A stretch of 64,000 nucleotides of DNA from the NCBI GenBank assembly GCA_030268105.1, contig BSDZ01000004.1, positions 3,521,001 to 3,585,000 of the forward strand, written 5' to 3'. This DNA comes from Volvox africanus (taxonomy: Eukaryota; Chlorophyta; Chlorophyceae; Chlamydomonadales; Volvocaceae). The translations under genes and the position numbers were made by a program. The notes under the pieces were generated by a model, which did no database searches, was not told the origin of the DNA, and worked only from the letters and a program-made list of their open reading frames with translations. Below, in pieces: positions 56,126 through 64,000 of the stretch (positions are counted from its first letter, which is position 1; the number at the start of each line of letters is the position of its first letter).

Positions 56126-57579
56126 ACCACAGTCGAGAGTCAACAGGCTATAAGCAGAACGTGTCACGGCCGGCCACTGATCCAACTGGAAACAACATAG
56201 CAATTAACATGTCCTGTAGAAGTGTTTGATTGTCGCAGACTGGGGTCGCTGGGTCGCTCCGGAATTTTAAATGCAGTTGCCAAGCCAATTAGCGGGGCGG
56301 CATATATAGGGAGAGAGGTTTGAGAGCCAGAAGTGGAGCATCGCTCCTTCTACCCCCTGGCTCGCAGTGTTTTTTTATTGCGATAACGTGCTGAGGACAA
56401 CACAGAACTTACAAAGGCTATATATACATATATATAGTATTTACAAGGAACAGCAACCACGTCAACATCAAAGGTGCGCTTTAAATAATTCATTCATGCT
56501 TATTTGATCGTTACATATGTATGTAGATACGTTCGTCCTACATATATACATACATGCATTTAAGGAGGCGTCTAGCTTTTCTGCTGGTCAGCTTGGGAGG
56601 GCCCGAGTTGCCCCCTTACGTTAGAGTGTCCCTGGGAGGGAGGACCAGGCTTTTTGCTTGGGAGGCAGTGGAGGTTGAGGAGGCGGGGTTTTCTTGCTTC
56701 TAGGGAAGTACGGTTTGCTCTCTTTCCCTCTCCGACTGGGAGCTGGTCTGGTCGTCTAAGGCTCTGCTTCTTTGAGTAGCCAGGCTTACGGCTTGTGTCG
56801 TCTGAGGCTCTGCTCCTTTGAGTAGCCAGGCTTACGGCTCGTGTTGTCTGTGTGCCCTTTCTGGCTGAGCGAGTGAAGGAGTGCACGGCAGAACAGACAG
56901 GCTAAGCCGTGTGTTCCCCCCTGCGCTGTGGTTCGGCGCGGTCAGGGCCCCCGGTGCTTGTCCCCTCACTCAGGGCAAGTCGCCCACAGTGTAACAAACT
57001 TTCATATATACATAAATGCATACATGCGTGCATACGGCAGACAAGTAAGGGCCATAATCCTATCCAGGGGTAAGCAGCGAGGCGGGGCCCGCCCTCCGGA
57101 TGGATGATGCGTTAAACTTCATCACGCTGGGCTGCTGCTGGGGTGGCCCCGCCCAATTTTATAATCGCCCGGGGTTCATTTTATTTACAGATAGATAAAC
57201 CAGATAGATAGACCGGTTTCCACTGACACGAGAAAGACGTGAGGAGGCAATTAAACGCCCAAACGTGGACGCCCCAGACGACGACCGAGTTGTAAGCTGA
57301 TGATGAAACTGAATGCACGCGCCACGTCCAATACATACGCCACATCTCGCTCATCAACGTATACATGTGGCAACTGTCACGATAAACATGCATGCTTCTA
57401 TCTGTCCCCCGCACGATGCATACATCCAATGAAGAACTAGTAGTGCATGCCATTGTCGCTCGTTCCCCGGCCGACCGGCTCATGCACAGACGCATGCATG
57501 CATCGGATGACTGTTGCTACCTGCCGGCAACTGGTTCGTGATGAGCACGTGAGCCTCGTCTTCATCATCATTGCTTGTT
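56126..57579. other. Downstream region of host gene, copy 2
   Basis: Same content as 8122-9575, including the 46-base tandem pair (56755-56846) and the dispersed repeat (57188-57524). No supported gene. Confidence 0.5.
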
Positions 57580-59747
57580 TCAGCCCCGGGCCTTCTTTGA
57601 CGGTGGCTTTTTGGTGTGCTTGGGGGGAGGAGGGGGTCTCTTCTTCTTGGTGGTTGCCTTCCGTGGCGAGGAAGGCTGCGCCTTAGGGGTTGGGCCAGGC
57701 GCCGGGGGCTTTGGTGAAGGCGAAGTAGCCGGGGGCGGTGGCCTCAGCGAAGGGTTGCAGTCGGGATCTTCGTTATCCACCAGGCCGTCGCTACAGCAAC
57801 GAAGGAATTCGTGGATTTACAGGCAGGAAGGTTGCGGTTTTATACAGGTATGGTATGTATGCTAGCATGCGTACGTATTAATTGATTCCCCATAGCCATA
57901 CATCGTTGATTAGAGCGTGAATAGTAATTAGATTCGCACCGCTCTGGTAAAGCGGTCTATCTGTTGACCACCGTGCTGTGTCTACATTCCTAAACGTCGA
58001 GTGATCTATCACTTAGATGTCCCAAGGATACTGGTGCAATCTATTCGTGTTTGCACGTACGTCCAGCCATGCACAGATGTGTAGTAACTAAGTAATCATC
58101 TAGATCTGCAGGGGCCAAGTGAGAACATCAGCAGCAGGGGAAGCACGCTTTTCAGTCGTGTCCCTGCCTGTCGGCCCTCACTGGCAGGACTCATCAGCGA
58201 TGGAATGCTCCGCCCGGGAAGTGTGAACCCATGGCCCCTAAAGGGAGCCATTAGGTGCGGCGGGATGGCTTAGAAACCCACCTAAAGGCCAGTAAGTGGT
58301 CCAATTGGGGCTGGCACATGGATAGGGGCCACAGAGAGCAAGAGAATCTGCGAAATAACCCAGTAAACCCTAGCGACCCCAATAACGGGGTATGCGTGCC
58401 CAATGGAGTTAACCTCGGGGTTTCCCTATAATACACGCCAGCCTATGGGCGGCGTAACCATCATAATAATGGTTAACACCTTAATCTATATCTATATCTA
58501 AATGCGATATAAATATAGATGTAGATAGATGTATGTATAGTATGTATTATATAAAGCATATTTATACTATATATATTCGTGTGTGCGTGTATCCATGCAT
58601 ATATGAATATCATTTCACCCTGTGCACACAGCTTACCAGTCGTTATCCAATCCATCGGAGCAGGCGTTTGGACCCGTCTCGTTCACACGAATGGCGCGGC
58701 ACACGGTAACCCTAGCAGCCTCCGCCGTCTTGCTCTTCACCTTGATGGTGATGCTACCCAAGCTAGTCGGCAGCTGCTGCGTGAAGCTATTCATCGCCCT
58801 GCTGGTATCAAGCTTAGCGAGCACAAGTGAAGGTGTGGCGGTGGGCTGCCCGTTGGCTGTCTCATTGAATTCGTGCACCCTGCGTGCCCAAACGGACAGA
58901 TGGGCAACCTGATGGATGACTTCATGCAATGTATGCATAGAGCAGCTAAATAAAGGGGGGGGTGTACCTGCACCATCCCTTCCATATGCATTGAGATATA
59001 TACTACATATATATTACATATGCCTTGATCGATGAAGCCGTGCTTACTTAGCAGCAACGAAAACAGGCGAGAGGATTTGGTGAAGCTGTACACGCTAGTG
59101 CATATCTGGATAGAACGACTGTTTTGTCTGATGCTGATGTAGATTCGTGTCAGGATAAACCTGAGCAGGCAGTAGGTCCAAACTCCGATCGGTTGCTGAT
59201 CATGCATGTTGTATCAATCTTGACCACTACCGGATGGGCTAAATTTTCCAAATACATGTAATATTTATCTAGTTTAATACATAACGTATTAAACTAGCTA
59301 GCTGCATGTATTTGGAGTATTCGTATATGTATGTATGACATATAACATAGCTAGGTATACCTAGCTACCTAGCTACACGCAGTTATATATGAATGTACCG
59401 TGCATGCTATCTATACATATGTCGCTCCGTAGCTGCTAGTGGCACGCGGACGGCATTTTCATGTCATTAACCATTCTTACAAACTGCAATGGACCTGTCG
59501 TACATTGGCATGCTATGACCTCGTATCTCTCTCGGACGTTGTTGTATCTCAGTGTAAATATCCGTCAAACAGTTTAGGCCCGATTGAAAACGTCCAGTCC
59601 AGTCCTGATCATCCTGGATATGAGCGTCAGATACCCCAGGATACGACAGAGGTCAGAACTTACCAGACGTATCCATCCAGGTCGAAATACGAATTGCCGG
59701 CGCGTCCCAGACCCGAATCGAAGGAGGCTGGCGTCACTCCACTGACC
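57580..59747 (-). CDS. Host gene, copy 2: secreted-type protein with DNDCDG calcium-binding motif and Pro/Lys tail
   Basis: Exons: 59664-59747, 58637-58945, 57580-57790 (minus strand); introns 718 and 846 bases. Exon 1 encodes VSGVTPASFDSG and GNSYFDLDGYV, reminiscent of a LamG-like beta strand (weak). Exon 2 runs from CSMHTLHEVIHQVAHLSVWA to VNETGPNACSDGLDNDC. The last exon adds DGLVDNEDPDC, completing a CxDGxDNDCDG motif known from Ca-binding, often secreted proteins (MopE-type repeats). A proline-rich region (SLRPPPP, PSPKPPAPGPTP) and basic end (KKKRPPPPPKHTKK...KKARG) follow, then TGA. The perfect motif across the junction supports the splice call. The 5' end is not found. A wall or matrix role is inference. 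Confidence 0.7.
57771..57775. other. Empty R2 target site (single CGTTA)
   Basis: Flanks read GATCTTCGTTATCCACC without interruption. In unit 1 the left flank lies at 9761-9771 and the right flank at 36872-36881. Confidence 0.95.
59248..59315. repeat. Foldback, copy 2
   Basis: Same hairpin as 38350-38417, with no visible change in the arms. Confidence 0.5.
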
Positions 59748-59791
59748 CTGCAAGATGCGTGGCAAGCATCGATCAACGCACCCAAATGCGT

Positions 59792-59822
<31 letters not shown>

Positions 59823-60024
59823 CAATGTAACGTGACATTCTTGCTACAAGAACATTACTCCGCATAATTATATCTTGTTATCGACGAGTTAGATATACAT
59901 AAGTATATGAGTGCAATGTGTGCATGCGTGCCGTACACCGCCACATGCCGCAAACAGAATAGGGCACCAATAAGCAGGAGACATGTATGGCATGTGGTAT
60001 ATCATATATATATATATTTGTATT

Positions 60025-60122
60025 AGTATCCGGGATGACCGTGTCTCCCTAGACATCTGCCGATCGGGCGGGCCTTTTCTGTTTTGGCAGATGTCCAGGC
60101 AGTCACGGTCATCTCGGATACT
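60025..60122. ncRNA. Long hairpin, copy 2
   Basis: Same 37-base arms and 24-base loop as 39129-39226. Both arms are unchanged between units, while the neighbouring TA runs differ. Confidence 0.45.
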
Positions 60123-60411
60123 ACTAGATATAAACTTCAAGATACTACAGGGAGATCCACGCAGTTGCAGTACGGCAAGCAAGAAACGTGCGTGTGCGTC
60201 TGCATTGTTAAAAATGCGCAATACTGATCAATCCCATTGAGCTCGTTCGTTGCAGTATCATGATGATGAGAATATCTAATCCTGCTGTTATAAACTCTCG
60301 AGCTTTTGCTCAGAGCATGATACATACAACACTCGTGCGTGCATGTGGGCCTGCCACATACGTAGATAGATTAACCGACATAAACAGGACAGGAGTGATA
60401 AATCGTTGTAC

Positions 60412-60530
60412 TTATGTAATATATATATATAGGGTTTATATATAGGGTTTTAGGGTTTAAGGGTTTAGGGTTTAAAACCCTAGGGTTTATATATATATAG
60501 GGTTTATATATATATATATAATATGCGCGC
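60412..60530. repeat. Interstitial telomere-type repeats, copy 2
   Basis: TTTAGGG units with head-to-head CCCTA junction. TA runs are shorter than at 39521-39640. Confidence 0.75.
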
Positions 60531-60651
60531 GTGAATGAGGGATTTGCAATGCTTTCTGGATTAGGAAAATAATGACATAAATCAAATAGTGCATGCATGA
60601 ATATGAGAATGAGTTCAATATGTGCCCACAAATAGGACGTTAAGTACGCAC

Positions 60652-60750
60652 CACGCCATTGAATTAAACAGAATTCCTCCAGCCGAACGGGAAGATGTAG
60701 ATTTGGCGGCGATATTCATTAAATTTCGCGGCGAGCGTTGGGTTCGTGGT
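60652..60750 (-). CDS. Candidate upstream exon of the host gene, copy 2
   Basis: Same 99-base segment, splice signals and phase as 39770-39868. Tentative for the same reasons. Confidence 0.3.
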
Positions 60751-61257
60751 CTGTGGGTGGTGCAAGTAAAAGGTCGGTGGGCTACCTGGGTTGGTTGTCT
60801 ATTTCCTTCATGCATATGAGTCAGCCGTTAGTTAGTTAGGGCATACCCGTCATATATATATCTATGTATATATACATGTATTATATATCATTAAATCAAT
60901 AATTAGTATATGCGTGCAGACCGGCAGTGCAGGTCACGTATAAAACATATATGCTTGTGCATACATACATGTGCATGTATCTGTCCGCGTCTGCGCGGAC
61001 GGCGCATAAGTATACATCTGCACCGTGTGATAGTTTAGGCATTTGGATACACAGGCACACCTGCATGCGTGCGAACACACACATACACACATGGGCATGG
61101 GCATGGGCATGGGCAATCCTAGAGGGCCCCCTAAGGCGCTTCACGCTGGGGCCCCGCCCCAAAAGAGTAGGATTTGATGACACATGTGGTAAAGAAAGAT
61201 ATAAATGATGAGACATACGAGCATTATGAGGTCACTTACAGACGTGTATGTGTATGT

Positions 61258-62090
61258 TGTTGTGCTACGGTTCATTTCCCGCCGATGCTTAGGTCAATGC
61301 GACGCTACAAGGCAATGTGCTGTCTTGATGAATGCATGACGTATATGAATGATCTTGCATGAACATAAATGTATTTGCATACATTTATATGTGATTGGCA
61401 TGTTACCATTATGCATCGCGACACATCTCATCGCATCATGGCTGATCCGCCTAACATGCATGAAATCCCGAACGATTGAGAGGCGCACTATGTTCATGCT
61501 ATGGAGCAATACGTAATATTATTCGATATAATATTACATCATTGTGGCATACGTCGGGAACACTGCACTCATCGCGATACATGCCTTGCAACCGAATATC
61601 GTTATTCAGACCCTTGCATCATGCGAATGCCAGAAAGGCTTATCTGTTGTTATACATGAACATCGCCCATACGCAGTAGGGTTGTCACACTTAGGATTGG
61701 CCTCCTAGTGTGAGTTGTACGGTGTCGTGATGCTGCGAGTATAACAGATGCGAGGACGGCTAAGTAAGACAAGACATTTTGATACCGGAGAACACTTCTG
61801 TGTTCAACATTATTATTGCTATTCGCTCTTATACTTAGCCCGAGCTAAGCCTGAACTTCTCTTGCCAACACTGCGTGATGATTGCTTGCTTCCGGCGCTG
61901 ACGGCGATTACGTCCATTGCATCGCTTCGGTCTGTATTGTTGTAAGTTATATCTCTTCTTGCCTTGAAGTCTTCCGCTGTCTCTGTTTGCTCTCGATTGC
62001 CTTGCTGTACTTGCAAGTGCTCGCGCATCCGTATCGAAAGTCTCCAGACGCGCAGATATCTATGAGCAAACTCGAAGGAGAGGTACAACA
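61258..62090 (+). mobile_element. Solo gypsy LTR, copy 2
   Basis: 833 bases with TATGT on both sides (61253-61257, 62091-62095). Counterpart of 40376-41208, duplicated with the unit. Confidence 0.9.
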
Positions 62091-62450
62091 TATGTGTATG
62101 TGTATGTGTATGTGTATGTGCCTTGCCCACCAGCAAAGCTTCCAGTGTGAGTATTGGCAATGCTATTTTCTCAATCATCGTGTCGGATCTGCCCCAATTA
62201 TAGTGACCTGCGAGCTGACCAGGAGCGGAGTTGACACCTTAGTTGATTCGGCAGAATCCGCTGGATGCCAGTGGTGGGTGCTGAACCTGGGAAAAGCACT
62301 GATTTCGGAGAAGTCGGCATGGGAGACCGGATGAGGGTGCCCCAAAATACGGGGAAGGTAGGGACTGCCAGGTTAGTGGCCACGGGTGATGTACCACCCT
62401 ATCCCACACACAATACAGTAGATTAGAGTAGAGTGGAGTAGAGTAGAGTA

Positions 62451-62954
62451 TGTTGTACCTCTCCTTCAGGTTTGCTCATAAGTATCTGGAGACTTTCGAT
62501 ACCAATGCGCGAGCACTTGCAAGTACAGCAAGGCAATCGAGAGCAAACAGAGACAGCGGAAGACTTCAAGGCAAGAAGAGATATAACTTACAGATCGAAG
62601 CGATGCAATGGATGTAATCGCCGTCAGCGCCAGAAGCAAGCAATCATCACGCGGCGGTGACAAGCGAAGTTCAGGCTTAGCTCAGGCTAAATATGACAGC
62701 GGTTAGCAATAATAATGTTGAACACACGAGTGTTCTCCGGTATCAAAATATCTTGTCTTATTTAGCTGTCCTCGCATCTGTTATACTCGCAGCATCACGA
62801 CACCGTACAATGGTAACATGCCAAAGCAGATATAAATGTATACATTTATGTTCATGCGAGTTCATTCATATGCGTCATGCATTCATCAATAGCACACCAC
62901 CTTGTAGTGTCGCGTCGACCTACACATCAGCGGGAAACGAGCAGTAGCACAACA
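62451..62954 (-). repeat. R4 3' LTR, copy 2
   Basis: 504 bases. It shares the large internal deletion of 41569-42080 and has lost eight more bases near the start (GTATCTGGAGAC). GAGTA at 62446-62450 precedes it. Confidence 0.9.
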
Positions 62955-63013
62955 ATTATCCCCCCTCCCGTATGCAGCATCCTCGCTGCTTCATACAGCG
63001 TCGACTGCAGGGG

Positions 63014-64000
63014 TCATTGGGTTTGCGTGGCACGTTTGCGGGCTTCTTCAAGCAGAGGCTTCATGTCTGGCGAGAAGTTGCGTGCCGATTCCCACGAGTT
63101 GTGCTTGCTGGTATACCCTGTCCACTTGACCAAGTACTCATGTACTGTCCGCTTACGTCGGCCCACACGACACGCGCGATAATCTAACACCCGCTCCACA
63201 TCGTAAAACTTCTGTTTACCAGCAATCCAGGTCTCGGGAACTGGTTCAATCGCTGCAGGGGCGTTAGCAGGCTCAGGGACGGGTTCTGTACCACGATAAG
63301 GACGGACAAGTGATACGTGAAACGTGGGGTGAATGGTCATATCAGCGGGCAAGGCAAGTTCAACAGCTACATTCCCGACCATGCGCACGACAGGATATGG
63401 ACCAATCCAGCGGGGTAAAAGTTTTCGGGATCCATTGGCCAAGGTGCGCAAATTCTTGGTTCTCAGCAACACAAGTTGCCCTTCCGAAAACGTCACATCC
63501 TGCTTGGATTTGTTGTAGTACTCCGTCGTTCGTTGCTGCGCCGCGTCCAAACACGCCTTCGCGTCTGTGATACTGGACATAAAAGACTTGGCAAAGATCT
63601 TAGCAGCAGGCACGTTCACTTCCAACTCACGCCACACAGGTAGCGCGGGATGAAACCCGTTGTTAAGGAAGAACGGACTTTTGCCTGTAGAGCGGTTAAC
63701 AGCATTGTTAAGCGTGAATTCCGCCGCAGTCAAATATGTATCCCAAACATGGGGTGTGCGACCAGCATAATTGCGCAACATATCACCCAACGTGCGGTTT
63801 GTGTGTTCAGTTTGACCATCAGTTTGCGGATGGTACACTGTGCTCAGGTTGACTCGCATGCCAACTAGCTTGCAGAGCGCTTCCCAAAACTTAGACGTGA
63901 ACTGCCCACCACAGTCTGAGATCACGTTTTGGGGAACACCATGTAACCGAACCACGATATCGAAAAACAAGCATGCGGTTTGCTCAGCCGTGCAGGACGA
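63014..64000 (-). pseudogene. pol: R4 pol, copy 2 (C-terminal part, cut by window end)
   Basis: The minus frame encodes integrase core, GPY module and chromodomain ([17 protein letters not shown]). It appears identical to the 42140 copy over the visible part and ends in TGA. The upstream portion lies beyond the window, so the stops seen in the unit 1 copy cannot be checked here. Confidence 0.85.

Larger units (their letters stand above)
56126..64000. repeat. Segmental duplication, unit 2 (runs off window)
   Basis: Starts ACCACAGTCGAGAG, matching 8122. It follows unit 1 without the R2/R3 insertion, so it preserves the older arrangement. Differences are single-base changes and simple-repeat lengths (G-run 9 to 8, CA and TA runs). 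Confidence 0.85.

Overview
The window is eukaryotic nuclear DNA, most likely from an alga or plant-like protist. The evidence is: GT-AG introns of 70-850 bases; TTTAGGG-type telomere-like repeats; a proline/lysine-rich extracellular-type protein tail; and six Ty3/gypsy LTR retrotransposons of the chromodomain (chromovirus) class plus parts of others. There are no bacterial operons, rRNA genes, clear tRNA genes or CRISPR arrays. The species cannot be named from the sequence.

Layout. 1-8121: two degraded gypsy elements (R0 and R1) on the minus strand share one LTR. 8122-56125 is unit 1 of a segmental duplication; unit 2 starts at 56126, directly after it, and runs off the window. Each unit carries a split host gene on the minus strand (exons end at 57580 in unit 2), a plus-strand solo LTR, and gypsy element R4. 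In unit 1 the last exon of the host gene is interrupted by a 27.1-kb nested stack (9772-36871). The outer element R2 has target-site duplication CGTTA, apparently identical LTRs and a wrecked interior. Inside R2 sits a tandem array of three intact elements (R3a, R3b, R3c) that share LTRs and have one outer duplication, CTGAG. Unit 2 keeps the uninterrupted exon with a single CGTTA, so it is the empty site.

41569-48727 is R4, inserted in a GAGTA microsatellite and followed by a 1.1-kb minisatellite. 50411-51012 is a TRIM-like miniature LTR element. 51640-55484 is a large inverted duplication holding two divergent copies of an unrecognised 228-residue gene.

How the retroelements work. Gag and Pol lie in one frame, separated by a single UAG that is conserved in three lineages. 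In each lineage it is followed by a 7-base spacer, a 6-bp stem and a 20-base loop, which looks like programmed readthrough. A conserved 29-codon leader exon joins in phase, across a 67-72-base intron, to a second conserved reading frame upstream of gag. The LTRs carry a chain of hairpins with compensatory changes between families. R3a, R3b and R3c look autonomous; R2 looks like a passenger moved in trans.

Order of events inferred from nesting: R4 insertion and LTR deletion, then segmental duplication, then R2 insertion into unit 1, then insertion and/or amplification of the R3 array inside R2.
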